A stretch of DNA of 64,000 nucleotides from Tolypocladium sp. Sup5 PDA-1. Taxonomy: Eukaryota; Ascomycota; Sordariomycetes; Hypocreales; Ophiocordycipitaceae. The position numbers and the translations under genes were made by a program. The notes beneath the pieces are model-generated. The model was not told where the DNA came from, did not search any database, and saw only the letters and a program-made list of their open reading frames with translations. The number at the start of each line of letters is the position of its first letter. Position 1 is the stretch's first letter. Positions 1 to 10,954 of the stretch are shown in pieces. The DNA lies in NCBI GenBank assembly GCA_000750105.3, contig JPHH03000045.1, forward strand, positions 62,001 to 126,000. The letters run 5' to 3'.

Positions 1-307
1 AATGGATGGTCTACCAGCTGTACATGGAAGCCTCTTAGTGACGAGATCCAACGTGAACAGTTTGCTTCGCTGAGACGAGAGTGCTTCTTTCAAAAAGTGT
101 AAATGTGTAGCAAAGGCGGCAGAGCATGCATGGCCTCTTTTGTGGCCAAGCCTTCATCGTGATCAAGTCTACTGCCAAGATTCGCATCTGCTCTACATGA
201 TTGAACATCAAGCCTCCACAACAAAGTCTCGCTTCATCAAGAAAGAATCCGCCCCCGCCTGTACCTGTCCTTTTGCCATCGTTGGGCCCTGTGGCCACTT
301 TTCCTCG

Positions 308-340
308 TCACATCACATCCCATCACATCACATCACATTC
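308..340. repeat. short CATCACAT-type tandem repeat
   Basis: About four imperfect copies of CATCACAT/CCATCACA lie immediately downstream of the GGA stop codon, probably in its 3' UTR or terminator. The remainder of 1-338 holds no supported gene. Confidence 0.6.
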
Positions 341-2431
341 ACGCAAGGCTGAACTCGGGCACCTCGCCCATCTCGCTCTTCTGCTCCGTGCCGACCTTGT
401 ACGCGGCGCGCCACCGCAGCTTGACCGACTCGACCTTTTGCTCGCGGTTGCCGGCGTGCCACACGCGCACCTCCTGCTCGACGCCGCGGCTCTGCTTGGG
501 GGCGAGGTTGCGGCCCGTCTGGGGCTTGAGCTGGAGTTCGTAGCCCTGCGGTGAAATGTGAGTTAGAATATATATGAAAAGATGAGAGGAACAGAGCTGG
601 GACGGACCTTGGTTACCGCCAGCTGAAAGTGCAGCTCGCTGATGGGCTGAGCAGTGTTATTCGTAAAGGAAAAAACAATGTCGATCGAGTTATTGGAGCC
701 AACACGCTTGGCCAGGAACTCGGTCCGCAGATTCGTGTCGCTGATGGTGGACTTGAGCTCCCTGGGTTTAGTCGGCACCTCTGGGGTCGGCGCCTCTGGG
801 GGCAGCGACGAGCTGAAGTTCCACTCGTCGTCCTCGTTTGAGAGGGTGGGTTTCGGCGGAGGAGGGGTGTATGAGGCCCCGAGCGCGGCAAACGGATCAG
901 ATGCGGGTGGAGGTGCTGGCGGTTGAGGCTGCTGGTGAGCTGCGGGCTGTGGCGTGGTTGATTGTGAGGCTACCGGGGTCGTAAAGGAAGCAAACTGGGA
1001 GAATGTGGGTGTCTGGCTGGGCGGAATCCCTCTGGCGCTGCTATCCTGGGTCATGGAGGAGAGCAGAGCTGGGCCTGGGATATCTTGACGCTCACTGTTA
1101 GTAGAAGCAAATAGCCATTGCCGAATACGAAGAAAACTCACTTTGATTTGCGCCGAAACCGAGCGCAATGTTGCCTCCCTGCCCAAAAGTGCTTGACTCG
1201 CCGCCAATGTCGAGGCCCAGAAGGTCGTTCTCCAAGCCCCCAGCCTGGGAGTTGCTTTGTGACGCTCCGTTGCTGCCGTTGGTATCAGCCGCGTCGGCGT
1301 CAAAGTCTATCAGGGACAACTCGTTGGCCGAACCACCAACGGATGTCGTCTGCGACGGCGGCGGCCCGCCAGCCGCCACCTTGGCTGCAGCTTCCATATC
1401 GCCCTTCTTCATCAGCTTATACCGCTCGACAGTTCGGTGTATGCTGTCGTTGATCTCAAACAGCTTGGCTACTGCCTCATGGTCGTCGGATTCCTCCTCG
1501 CACATCTTCTGTATCTTGGGCTGGGCGCTCTGCAGGGCGGAAGCCAACTCGCTAAAGACATCCCCTTCCGTCATGGTGTCGCCAGGCCTGAAGGCCTCGA
1601 GGCGCTCCTCCAGTAACCTCGCCTTGGCCTGGATCTTGCCAATCTCCTCGGCTGCTTTGGCGCGGTAGTCGGTTTTGGACCGGGTATCGTAGCCGGCCAT
1701 GATTTTCATGAGGCGGTTGGCTTCGCGGAGATCCTCGGGCGTGCCGCGTCGGATGAGTTCCTGCAGCTTGGCAGACTGGGCTTCTTTCTCCTCCTCTTCC
1801 ATTTCGTCGGGCGACTTCAAGTTCTGGATGACGCTGTTAGCAGGGCGGTTGTGCGACGTTGCAGCAGCTCAGAAACTGCTAGACTCACATCACTGGGGTT
1901 CAGGACAGCGGCATCTTCTCGCCGCACCTCGGGGAACATGTAGCCCTTGTAGCTCAGCAGGCGGTGCATGTCCCTGATGAAGCCCAAGTCCTCCTTGTAT
2001 CGGCTCGTGTCGCAAATGGTCACGCGCCACTCTTCTATCGCCTCGAGGATCCTGGACTGCACGCGGGTAGAGCGGATTGGGGGCCGCTCGGGGAACCTGC
2101 GGACCAGCTCATTGAGGAACTCCTTTGTGCTGATCTGCAGGTGGAAGGGATAGCCGCAGTTCTTGACGCAGATGTCGAGCAGGCTGAGGGCGAGCAGGGC
2201 CACGTTGGGGTTCCGGTGATTGATGTAACCAACAATGGCCGTGGCCGCCTCGCGCGGGGCGCTGCCCTTCTTGCTGTTTATCAGGTCGCAAATCTCGAGG
2301 TTCAGCGCGAGGTTGGGCTCGTAGTTTTCGGGGCTGCAGGCGGCGGAGACGAAGCGCTGGAGCTGCGACGGAGCGCGGCCAAGCTCGCTCCAGCGGTCGC
2401 GGGCGGCCGCGCGGGCAGAGGCAGCTTCCAT
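339..2431 (-). CDS. GGA-type clathrin adaptor (VHS-GAT-GAE), Golgi-to-endosome sorting
   Basis: Exons 2431-1889, 1823-1142, 1083-608 and 545-339 give 635 aa. Residues about 1-150 form a VHS domain (PENYEPNLALNLEICDLI, then a helix ending YKGYMFPEVR). Residues about 190-290 read as a helical GAT domain that binds Arf-GTP and ubiquitin. A Ser/Gln/Pro-rich hinge follows with acidic LLGLDI and LIDFD clathrin-box-like stretches. The last about 120 residues are a gamma-ear (GAE) beta-sandwich (DIVFSFTNNTAQPISELHFQ). This order is that of yeast Gga1/Gga2 and animal GGAs, which select cargo and recruit clathrin at the trans-Golgi. The third intron precedes GYELQLKPQTG in the ear. The gene is divergent from TSR3 across a 524 bp spacer. 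Family assignment is strong; which yeast paralogue it matches cannot be said. Confidence 0.92.
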
Positions 2432-2955
2432 GACGCTTGAGATGTTTGTTTCTTGCAGCTGCGATACCGCCGACCGAGAATAGGGGGGGCGGCCGATGAG
2501 CGGATGGATGGGATCAGCCGAGGCGAGGTGGCGTCAGCGTCGGGCTGGACGGACGAGACAGAGGCGCAAGCAGAGAGGCACGGGCAGGCGAACGGAGCTC
2601 GTCGACGGGGGCACGAAGCAGCCTGAGTCGGTAGCGGAGGGCGATTGAGGCGATCAGGACGCCCTCATGGCTGCTACCGAAGACGTGGTGTTGGCCAGCT
2701 CGTGCGGCGTGGTGCGGTGCTGTGTTAGTCTTAAGTGAGGAGCAGCAGCAGCCTGGAGGGGTGGGTTAATGGATCCCGTCAAGTATCCATCAGTGACGCC
2801 TGATGTCCACGAGCGGCCTCTGATTTTCCGAGCCCCGCCACCACCTGAACCTTGCTGGTATTATTCTCAGAAACCTACTGTATTCATCAGACGAACACCA
2901 TCCACCCAGCGCCTCGGCCAACATTGACGAGTTGCCCAACCAAGGACACGGCCAG
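2432..2955. promoter_or_regulatory. shared divergent promoter region of GGA and TSR3
   Basis: The 524 bp between two divergent start codons must hold both promoters. It contains GC-rich stretches and a G-run, but I see no TATA box or further gene in it. Confidence 0.5.
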
Positions 2956-4239
2956 ATGGTTCGACACAAAAAAGACTTTGCCGGCCGGGGCAGGAAATCC
3001 GGCTTCCACGGCGGCGCCAGCCGGGGACCTCCCCGCCATCGCGATGACGACTCTGGAGAGGCATCGTCGTCGTCGTCGCGACCAGCCTTCAAGGCCGCCT
3101 GCTGGGACCTCGGCCACTGCGACCCCAAGCGCTGCTCGGGCAAGCGGCTGATGAAGCTGGGCCTCATGCGCGAGCTGCACATGGGCCAGCGCCACAACGG
3201 CGTCATCATCACCCCTAACGGCAAGCAGGTCATCTCGCCCGCCGACCGCGACCTCATGGACCAGTTCGGCGCCGCCGTTGTCGAGGCCTCGTGGGCACGC
3301 ACAAAGGAGATCCCGTGGAACAAGGTCGGCGGCAAGTGCGAGCGCCTGCTGCCCTACCTCGTCGCCGCCAACACCGTCAACTACGGCAAGCCGTGGCGCC
3401 TCAACTGCGTCGAGGCCCTGGCAGCCGCCTTTTACATCTGCGGCCACGCCGACTGGGCCGAGCAGGTCCTCGCGCCCTTCTCTTACGGGCCGTCATTCCT
3501 GGAGATCAACGCCAGCATCCTGCGGCGGTATGCCGCCTGCGCTGACGCGGCCGACGTCAAGAAGACGGAGGCGGAGTGGATGGAGCGGCTGGAGCGCGAG
3601 TACGCCGAGAGCAGGGAGCAGGGCAGCGACGACATGTGGACGAGCGGAAACACGAATCGCAGGACACTGGTGCCCTCAGATGACGAGGACGACGGTGATA
3701 ATGACGAGGACGGGGACGAGGCCCGATCCGACGACGAGGGCAGCGTGGACGGCATATACCTGGGCAAGCGGCCGCTAGACCCCAAGCCCGGCGAGGCCCC
3801 TGCGACAAAACACGACGACAAAAGGGACAGAGACCCCTTCGACATATCCGACGACAGCGACGACGACGACGACGCCATGGAGGAAATCCGCCGCAAGGTC
3901 CTCGCCTCCAAGACCTTCTCCAACCCCAACCCCGAGGCCGAGGTCGAGGCCGACGACAAGAAGCCAGCGACGATACCCCGCCCCCAGCAGCGGCGGCAGT
4001 TCAAGGTCGACCTGGACGTGCAGCCAGACTCGGACAACGGCGACGACGACGACCACGGTGATGACGATGACGATGAGAGGGACTTCGATGGCGGCGACGA
4101 CGAGTTCGACAGCATCATAGAGGCGACGCCCGTGACGGACAAGATTGGCCTCGCCAAGCTGGAGAAGGAGCGGAGTCAGGCGACCGTCTCGAGCAGGACG
4201 TTCTCGTCGAATGTGGTGTCGGCGCCGAGCCGGTGGTAG
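2956..4239 (+). CDS. TSR3: 18S rRNA aminocarboxypropyltransferase TSR3
   Basis: Single exon, 427 aa, starting at the first in-frame ATG (MVRHKKDFAGRG). Residues about 45-75 carry an RLI-like N-terminal module (WDLGHCDPKRCSGKRL) and residues about 80-215 the Tsr3 domain (GAAVVEASWARTKEIPW, LPYLVAANTVNYGKPWRLN, CVEALAAAFYICG). Tsr3 transfers the 3-amino-3-carboxypropyl group of S-adenosylmethionine to N1-methylpseudouridine in 18S rRNA, the last step of the m1acp3-psi modification in the cytoplasm. The C-terminal 210 residues are a disordered tail with several runs of Asp/Glu (DDEDDGDNDEDGDE and DDSDDDDDAMEE), longer than in yeast (about 313 aa in total). The gene converges on the IF2 gene. Identification is secure. 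Confidence 0.95.
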   Translation: MVRHKKDFAGRGRKSGFHGGASRGPPRHRDDDSGEASSSSSRPAFKAACWDLGHCDPKRCSGKRLMKLGLMRELHMGQRHNGVIITPNGKQVISPADRDLMDQFGAAVVEASWARTKEIPWNKVGGKCERLLPYLVAANTVNYGKPWRLNCVEALAAAFYICGHADWAEQVLAPFSYGPSFLEINASILRRYAACADAADVKKTEAEWMERLEREYAESREQGSDDMWTSGNTNRRTLVPSDDEDDGDNDEDGDEARSDDEGSVDGIYLGKRPLDPKPGEAPATKHDDKRDRDPFDISDDSDDDDDAMEEIRRKVLASKTFSNPNPEAEVEADDKKPATIPRPQQRRQFKVDLDVQPDSDNGDDDDHGDDDDDERDFDGGDDEFDSIIEATPVTDKIGLAKLEKERSQATVSSRTFSSNVVSAPSRW

Positions 4240-4553
4240 CGCACAAGATGAAGAAATCACGATGAAGAACCTCTTGACATGCCCCCGTTGTATGTGTTCG
4301 TAGTTCTTCCATGACAAGCGTATGTGAAATTGTCCAGAGGGGCAGTTGGCTGGAGTTAATGTTGAACATCTCTTGTAGCTGAGATTATTGTACACAACAA
4401 GCCCGTCCGTCTATCTTCCGTCCAGGCTATGCCCGAACGGCCGGGGCCTCTTTTGCCTGCATAACAGTACATTGTATCGTAGTATACACATCAGCCGCCA
4501 TGCTGCCTCGGCATGGCACCGGACAGCCCGTCCGTCTATATGCTTCCGCCCTC
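4240..4553. other. intergenic spacer between convergent TSR3 and IF2 genes
   Basis: This 314 bp interval is expected to contain both 3' UTRs and polyadenylation sites. I see no further gene. Confidence 0.5.
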
Positions 4554-7500
4554 TTACAAAGTCCGCTTCTCCTTGACCTCCTCGTACGTCTGGATCTGAT
4601 CGTCGACCTTGAATCCCTCGAAGCCCTCGAGGCCAATGCCGCACTCGGTGCCCTTACCCATCTCCATGACGTCCTTTTTGACATGCTTGAGCGTGTCAAT
4701 CAGGCCTGCATTCCAACATCAATTAGCAAAACGCCCGCTCCCGCGGAGTGTGATAAGGGGTATCTAGCAACTCACCGTCAAAGACAACTTGGCCCTTTCG
4801 CAGCACCTTGACCCGCGACGACCGCTTAATCGCGCCGTTCCTCACCCTGCAGCCCGCAATATTCTTAAACTCCCTCTTCTTGACGTTGATGGGGAAGACC
4901 TGCAAAATGTCCGCCTCGCCGCTGACGCGGTACGTGACGCTCATGGGAAGCAGGTCCGACAGCGTGGCCTTGGCGTCGTCGACGACGTGGTAGATGACGC
5001 TGTGGTCCAGGATCTTGACCTTGGCCTCCTCGGCCCGCTGCTTGATGTGCGGCAGGATCGGGACGTTGAAGTTGACAATGACGCTGTTTGAGGCGGCGGC
5101 GTGATCAATGTCGTACTCGGAGATCTGGCCTGCCGACGACCGCAGGATCTTGGGCTGGACTTCATGGTTGCCCAGCTCAAGGATGCTGCCACAGACTGCC
5201 TCCACAGAGCCGACCACATCCGCTTTGACCGTGAAGTTCTGGTACAGAATCCCGGGCTCAGCCGCCTCACTTATTGGCTCAACGCCATCCGCCTTGGCTG
5301 CTGCCTCTGCAGCCTCTAAAGCAGCCTTCTCCCGCAGACGCTGCTCTTGCTCGGCGAGCTGGACGGAGCTCTCTTCACGCTCGGCCATCTCCAGGCGGTA
5401 CTCGACTGCCGTCTTGGCCTTGGCCTCGTCGGGAGACTGCAGCACCTGCTCCCCTGCATCGGGCAGTTCTCGCCAGCCGACAATCTCCACTGGCGTCCCA
5501 GGAGGCGCTTCCGAGAGCTCGACGCCAGCCTCGTTCCTAAGCGCCCGAATCCTTGCCCAAGTCTTTCCAGCAGTAATGAAATCGCCCGGTCGCAGGGTTC
5601 CTCTCTTGACGAGGACGGTCGCCGCCTTGCCATGTTGCTTGACGCTTGACTCCAGGATCCAGCCCTCGGCCATGCCGTCAGTCTCGGCGCGAACGTCCAA
5701 AATTTCGGACAGTGTGAGGATGTTCTCCTCCAGGTCATCCATGCCGAGGCCGGTTTTGCCACTGACACAGACAACCTGAACATCGCCTCCAAAGTCCTCA
5801 ATCTCGACTCCATGTCGCGAAAGGTCCGCCTTCACCTGGTCAACGCGAGCATCCTCCTTGTCGATCTTGTTGATGGCCACGATGATGGGTACCTTTGCTG
5901 CCGTGGCATGCTTCAGAGCCTCAATCGTCTGCGGCATAACGCTGTCGTCCGCCGCGACCACCAGCACGACAATGTCCGTTACATTCGCTCCGCGCTGGCG
6001 CATAGAAAGAAAAGCCGCGTGCCCGGGCGTGTCCAGAAACGTGATGGCTTTTCCGGACGACATCTTGACCACGAACGCGCCAATGTGTTGTGTAATTCCA
6101 CCGTGTTCCTGTGCGGCGACAGACGACTTCCTCAGCCAGTCGAGGAGAGTTGTCTTGCCGTGATCAACATGGCCCATGATGGTGACCACCGGAGGACGCC
6201 CAGGCAGAGCTGACACGTCCTCGGGTATCGGCCGAGGTCTGAGGTCTCTTTGTGAGCCAGTATCAACGGTCGGCTCAAACCCGTACTCCATGGCAATCAG
6301 ACCCGCAGTGTCGCCAGTCATGATTGTATCAGGCGTCACATTCTCGAACCCCATTTCCTCCATGTCCTTCAGAAACTGGTCGGGACGCTGCTTCAATGCC
6401 TGGGCCAAGTTCGACGCACTGATGTACTCAGGGACGTTGATTGAGACAGCCTTCGGCTCCTCCCGGAGGGCTTGCTTCTTCCGAGCCTGCTTTGCAGCCT
6501 CGCGGCGCTGCCGTTGTTCCCAACGGTGAATGGCCTCATCATCCCAGTCATCTTCTTCTTGCATTCGCCTGCCTTTTTGGGGTTTCGTAGACTTCTTTGG
6601 CCGGCGATCCTCAAGCTTCTCCTCCTCTTCCATCTCAAATCTGGATTTCCGTCTCTGCTTTTGCGGCTCTTCTCCGGTCTCGCCTTTATGGCCCGTTGTC
6701 TTGTCCCGTGGACTCGCTCCGCCTAGTTGCTGAGCGTCGGCATCTCGAGGGGTCCTTGCAGGTTTGTTGTTGAGTCGTTTTGGTGATGCCTCGACGGCGG
6801 CATTCTCTCGCCTGGCCTTGCTATTGCCCTTGAAGCCGGCGACTCTGGTTTCGAGTTCCCCCCAGAAGTCCTGTTCCGCCGGCGGAACGTCCGCCTTGGT
6901 CTGGCCGGCCACGGGCTCACTGCTGCTGGCCGACTTCATTTTCAAATGCGGTATCGCCTTGGGCCGGCTTGAGCGCGTTATTTCGCTCCATATCGTGGAC
7001 TCGTTTCCGTGTCCGTGTCCGTGCCCTGGCGTCTGGGCTTTACGACTGCTGAACGAGCCCCATCCGGGGTGCTTAGTACTGCCTCCGCCAGCGGCCTTTG
7101 GCGATTCGTGAAGGCCAGCTTTGCGGTTGTTGAAGAGACCCTTTCCATAGCTGTGTCGCTCCGACGCCGCCGAACCTGTTCCCGTACTGCTAGAGGAGTC
7201 ATTTGACGGTTTCAAGGAAGCCGTTTGCGGACCGCTTCCGTCCGACTGCTGAGTCCTTGTAGACCACGACTTCGGTGTCGGTGGAGATCGGGGCTCTCGA
7301 TTCGTGTTGAACACATCCGCAAGGACAGATCTCGACAATTTTGCTTGCGCTTCGTTGGGGCCGCGCTTGCTGCTGTCCTTCCTCGGCCGGGCCTCGCGCA
7401 AGCCCCTGTACAATGTCCCGGTCCCAGGCTCCCCAGAGGCCGGTGTCTCCTTTGCCGGAGCTGGAGCGCTGGTGGTTCGCTGGCGCGCCTCACGCTCGTG

Positions 7501-7907
7501 AGGGAGAAGACCATCATTGGCTTGCGCTGGCCGGTTGGCGCCAGATGCGAACGAACCCCAAGAGCCGCCTGCTTTGCCTGCAGACCCTCCTGGGAACCCT
7601 CCAGGTCTTGGAGCGTTGCCATTCTCGGCCGAGTTATAAAGCAGTGCAGTTGTTGAGAGGTGCCGCGCACTTGGTGACTGCAGCACTGCCAGTCTCACAG
7701 GCTGCGGTGCTCTGGGAAGGCTCAGCGACACGGTGCAGCTCGAAAGGGCGCGATTCCGCAGTTGTCGCGTAGTCGTAGAGAGCTTCTTCTGTCGGCACGA
7801 TGCGCAGACGAATGGATGGCCGTGACTCTGTCATTGCTGCGGTTAGTTACCAGAAACCGTTAATTCAGCACAGATTGTCCTACCTTCCATGCGCGAGCCT
7901 TCAACAT
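4554..7907 (-). CDS. IFM1: mitochondrial translation initiation factor IF-2
   Basis: Exons 7907-7884, 7827-4776 and 4705-4554 give 1075 aa. The G domain starts near residue 520 with P-loop GHVDHGKT, then GGITQHIGAF (switch I), DTPGHAAF (G3) and NKID (G4). IF2 domains II, III and IV follow, ending EEVKEKRTL. The first exon encodes only eight residues (MLKARAWK); joined to SHGHPFVCASCRQKK it makes a basic, Ser/Thr-rich presequence, so matrix location is inferred. I chose this start because the frame is closed by TGA just upstream of the second exon, the intron starts GTAGGA, and a CTAAC branch site precedes the AG. Residues about 50-480 are a disordered, charged extension much longer than in bacterial IF2. 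The last intron (4775-4706) splits the C-terminal domain. It binds fMet-tRNA and promotes subunit joining on the mitoribosome. Confidence 0.93.
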
Positions 7908-8505
7908 TGCCGCGGAATATGCCAGACAGGCGTGAAGCAAGACGCTGTCGACATGGGATTCCCCAGAAATGCCCGCTCGTGAAGTTGTGCTGGAGTCTTT
8001 GGACGGAGCTGTGGAACTTTTCTGCGTTGAGCCGCTGCCAACTTGGGGGGCGGTGGAGACTTATAATTTGGGGAGCTTCGGCGCAGGGATGGCCCGCCAC
8101 CAGCTCCGCCACAGGGTCCATGGGTGACATTAACAACCACCAGCCATCCCATGGTCAACGACAAAGGTGAGAAACACCAAAAGTCGGTTCAAACGGCGGT
8201 TCAATTGATTTTGCTTGACTATGCAACTATAAAAAAGGTCTTTCATCGAAATACAACGAGACCTGCCGTATTAGCACCCCCTTTTTTTTTTTTTGTTCCT
8301 GAGGTTGCGCTTGGGGCGACGACGTCTCTTGGATCTTGTGCGTGTTGAAGTCCAACGCGGACCCGCAGCTTCTATTTTGACTGCACCCACACGGCTTCGC
8401 CAGCTTTGCAATTGGCCACTCCCTGAAAGCTCGGTCATCCGGAAGACATACTTCACCTCTAAGCTGCCTCCAGTCTCAACCACCAAGCGACGAACAGCAA
8501 ACATC
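7908..8505. promoter_or_regulatory. divergent promoter region (IF2 / membrane protein)
   Basis: This 598 bp spacer between divergent starts includes a 13-nt T run near 8282-8294 and AT-rich sequence at 8200-8270, both common in fungal core promoters. No additional gene is seen. Confidence 0.4.
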
Positions 8506-9522
8506 ATGGCTCCCGCAAAGAGGCCCGCAAAGTCGAAGCAGGCCACCTCATCCGGCTCGACCGGATCGCCCCCAGCTCCCTTCAAGAGCCCTCCCGAAGT
8601 TCTCCAGTCCTTCATCAACGGGCTCTCTGAGAAGCATGTCTACATCACCCACGTCGACGCCAAGCCCGCGTCCTTTAAGCGCAAGATCTTCCTCGTCCCC
8701 GTGGCCATGAACGTTTGCGTCTCGCTCCTCTTCGTCTGGCGCATGTACTGGATCCTGCCCTGGTACTGGCAGCTCGTCGTCTCGGCGTTTGGGTATGCGA
8801 GCGAGGCAACCTTCCTTGCGTCGGAGGCGACTTGGGCCGAGCTCTTCTGGGAGATTGCAAAGCGCGGCATCAGCATGTTCATCGACTTTGTTCTCTTCGT
8901 CTTTGTCTGGCCGTGGCCCGTCGAGTTTGCCGCTGGCCAGCGTCACGGCAATCCCATGCTTTGGCGGCGCAAGGTCGGCTTCCAGGACAAGGAGATCTAC
9001 GTTCGCCGGAGCCGCGACTGGGACCGTGTCCTCGGCGACATCTTCAAGGACGCAGACTCGCGCAAGATCCTGACCGCCTATATCCAGCAGGCGACGTCTC
9101 CCCTACTGCAGGAGCAAAAGACGGGCTACTTGCTCATGAACGGCCAGTGGGACTTGGACTGGGAGGCCATGGTCTACGCTCACGCCTTGGTCGACAAGAA
9201 GACCATTGCCCTCGAGGCCTTCAAGACGGTGATCCTGGTACATCACCAGGACCACGGGTGGCTATGCTACGACATCAAGGCGGGCTCCCAGGCAGACGAG
9301 GACGACAAAAGGCGGCAGGTATTCGCTTTCAGGGACGCGCTCACAGCCATGGGCAAGGATGACTTGTTCTACCGTTGGATTGAGATTGTGCAGTTTGAGG
9401 CCGGGCAGCCGGGCGGATTCGGTCCAGAGAAGCAAGAGGCGACGGCGAAGAGGATTCGCGACATGTTTGAGGCAGAGAACATTAACTTTGACGAGCTGTG
9501 GAAGGAGGCAGTTGGCACGTAG
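8506..9522 (+). CDS. conserved fungal membrane protein, function unknown
   Basis: Single exon, 338 aa, from the first in-frame ATG (MAPAKRPAKSKQ). The N-terminal 30 residues are Lys/Ser/Pro-rich and probably cytosolic. Hydrophobic segments lie at about 61-78 (IFLVPVAMNVCVSLLFVW), 82-97 and 121-137 (FIDFVLFVFVWPW). The C-terminal 190 residues are soluble and charged, with conserved-looking aromatic stretches (NGQWDLDWEAMVYAHALVD, HHQDHGWLCYDIKAG) and end FDELWKEAVGT. There is no cleavable signal peptide. I do not recognise the family; an endomembrane protein with a cytosolic C-terminal domain is the most that can be inferred. The reading frame has normal GC-rich codon use and no internal stop, so it is very likely a real gene. 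Confidence 0.8.
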   Translation: MAPAKRPAKSKQATSSGSTGSPPAPFKSPPEVLQSFINGLSEKHVYITHVDAKPASFKRKIFLVPVAMNVCVSLLFVWRMYWILPWYWQLVVSAFGYASEATFLASEATWAELFWEIAKRGISMFIDFVLFVFVWPWPVEFAAGQRHGNPMLWRRKVGFQDKEIYVRRSRDWDRVLGDIFKDADSRKILTAYIQQATSPLLQEQKTGYLLMNGQWDLDWEAMVYAHALVDKKTIALEAFKTVILVHHQDHGWLCYDIKAGSQADEDDKRRQVFAFRDALTAMGKDDLFYRWIEIVQFEAGQPGGFGPEKQEATAKRIRDMFEAENINFDELWKEAVGT

Positions 9523-9720
9523 GTCGGAGCATGTATGTAGTAGCAGTGTAAACCCATTCCAAATCCGACTCGCACTGCCTATTCACTTGCAAACATCACG
9601 ATGCAGGACAAGATGCAGGACAAGATGCAGACTAAAACAACTAAGGAGAACAAGTGGAAAAGGGTAAAACAACTTCATTTAAAGAATAGACAGAGGCTTC
9701 GGAAGCAAAGACCAAAAAAG

Positions 9721-10062
9721 AAAAAGAGGAGGCCCTATGTGGAATCGAACAGCATGCATCACCTTCGTCTACGTGATCCGGACGAAAAATACATCCCCAA
9801 AAAATTACCATCTACAACGCCCTGCTATCTCTCTTATAGCGGAGATACTACAGCGCGCCCCTGCACTTTCGCGACTTTGGAGTATTTGCTACCTTTGCGC
9901 CGTTCTCCAGCTCGGTCTCAGACTGTGACCCGAGACTGAGCCTTGCTCAGTCGCAGATCACAGCCCTACCCAGGGCCGGCGACGTTTCTGAGGTGAGTGG
10001 GGTTTGCAGCCGAGTGTTGATTAAGAGGCGTCCCTCTTAGCCCACTCGACCACATTGCCTAC
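9721..10062 (-). ncRNA. candidate structured non-coding RNA with Pol III-like signals
   Basis: Read on the minus strand, TTATAATG lies at 10102-10095, about 35-40 nt before a GC-rich transcript start near 10062. An A-box-like TGGTCGAGTGG occurs at 10052-10042, a B-box-like GTTCGATTCC at 9750-9741, and T runs at 9725-9721 and just after. The two ends can pair: ATGTGGTCGA (10055-10046) with TCGA-TT-CCACAT (9748-9737). Internal hairpins are TAAGAGG/CCTCTTA with a GACG loop (10039-10022) and GACTGAGC/GCTCAGTC with an AAG loop (9952-9934), itself enclosed by CTGTGA/TCACAG (9963-9923). The A and B boxes are about 290 nt apart, too far for a tRNA. I could not match it to SRP, RNase P, RNase MRP, U6 or 5S RNA. 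Expression and identity are inference. Confidence 0.35.
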
Positions 10063-10910
10063 CCGCCGCTGTTGAAAGCTGATCCCTTATTTTGCATTAT
10101 AAGGTTCTGAACAGCTGTGGTGGCGGGTGAACAGGTGGCTGCTGGGGGCTGGTAGGCCGTGTTCCCCTGAACAGTGGCAAGCGGGCGCTCGAACACGCCC
10201 AGAACAGTGGACAGAGAGCCCTGCAATAGCGTCTCGCCGGCGCCGGCCTTTGCAAAGGAGGCAAGACTGTGCAATGCAACCTTCCAGGGAAGACTTCAGC
10301 ATCAGCGTCTCGGACGCACGCTTGCACATGGTTTTTTCCACAACAACCTCGCGCCCGTGACGCTGCGAGCGGCATGGAGCCAAAGTCTCGGTCCTTGTGG
10401 GCAATCCGACGGGACGACATATGCGTTGAGGCCTGTTGGCGGCGCCGCAGTGTGTTCGTGTGCGATGCTTAGCCTCGAATCTTCCGTATCATGGTGCGCC
10501 AAGTAGAGGTGAGTCCGTCCGGGACAACGCCCTGCTAAGAGATGCACGCAGCAGGTAACCAGAGACAACACTTGTGTGTTGTCCACAGGAGTACCCGGGC
10601 ATGGATAGAGCAGTAGTAGAATCGCCGTGAGACCCTATGCATGGCCCCAAGAGCATGTAGCGGTGGTTGCCCGGAGTCGTGATAGTCACACAAAGTCGTC
10701 GTTTCGCGCGACATGGTTTGTCCTCCCCTTCGGACGGGTCAGCGCAGGCCACCGCCGGTACTTATGGCAGACGGCCCAATTGACCTCATGACTCGATTCT
10801 GCAGCTCGATTAGTATCTAAAATATCGGTTTGGAGTCGCATTAGAACGTACGGGACGAATATTCGCGTCGTCGCTGTCGTGCTTGGACAGGTGGGTGGAC
10901 GACCGGGCGT

Positions 10911-10954
10911 CGATCGTCGTTCGTCGATCGTCGTTCGTCGTTCGTCGTTCGTTC
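10911..10954. repeat. tandem CGTCGTT/CGATCGT repeat
   Basis: Six or more copies of a 7-8 nt unit related to CGTCGTT (with CGATCGTCGTT variants) run head to tail. It is a microsatellite in non-coding DNA. Confidence 0.8.

Noticed and set aside
9731..9760. tRNA gene suggested by the B-box-like GTTCGATTCC
   Set aside because: The flanking bases do not form a T-arm (GCTG against CCAC fails), no acceptor stem pairs with it, and the A-box-like motif is about 290 nt away. Kept only as part of a possible longer RNA.
10911..10954. CRISPR-like array
   Set aside because: A simple 7-8 nt microsatellite with no spacers, in a eukaryotic genome.
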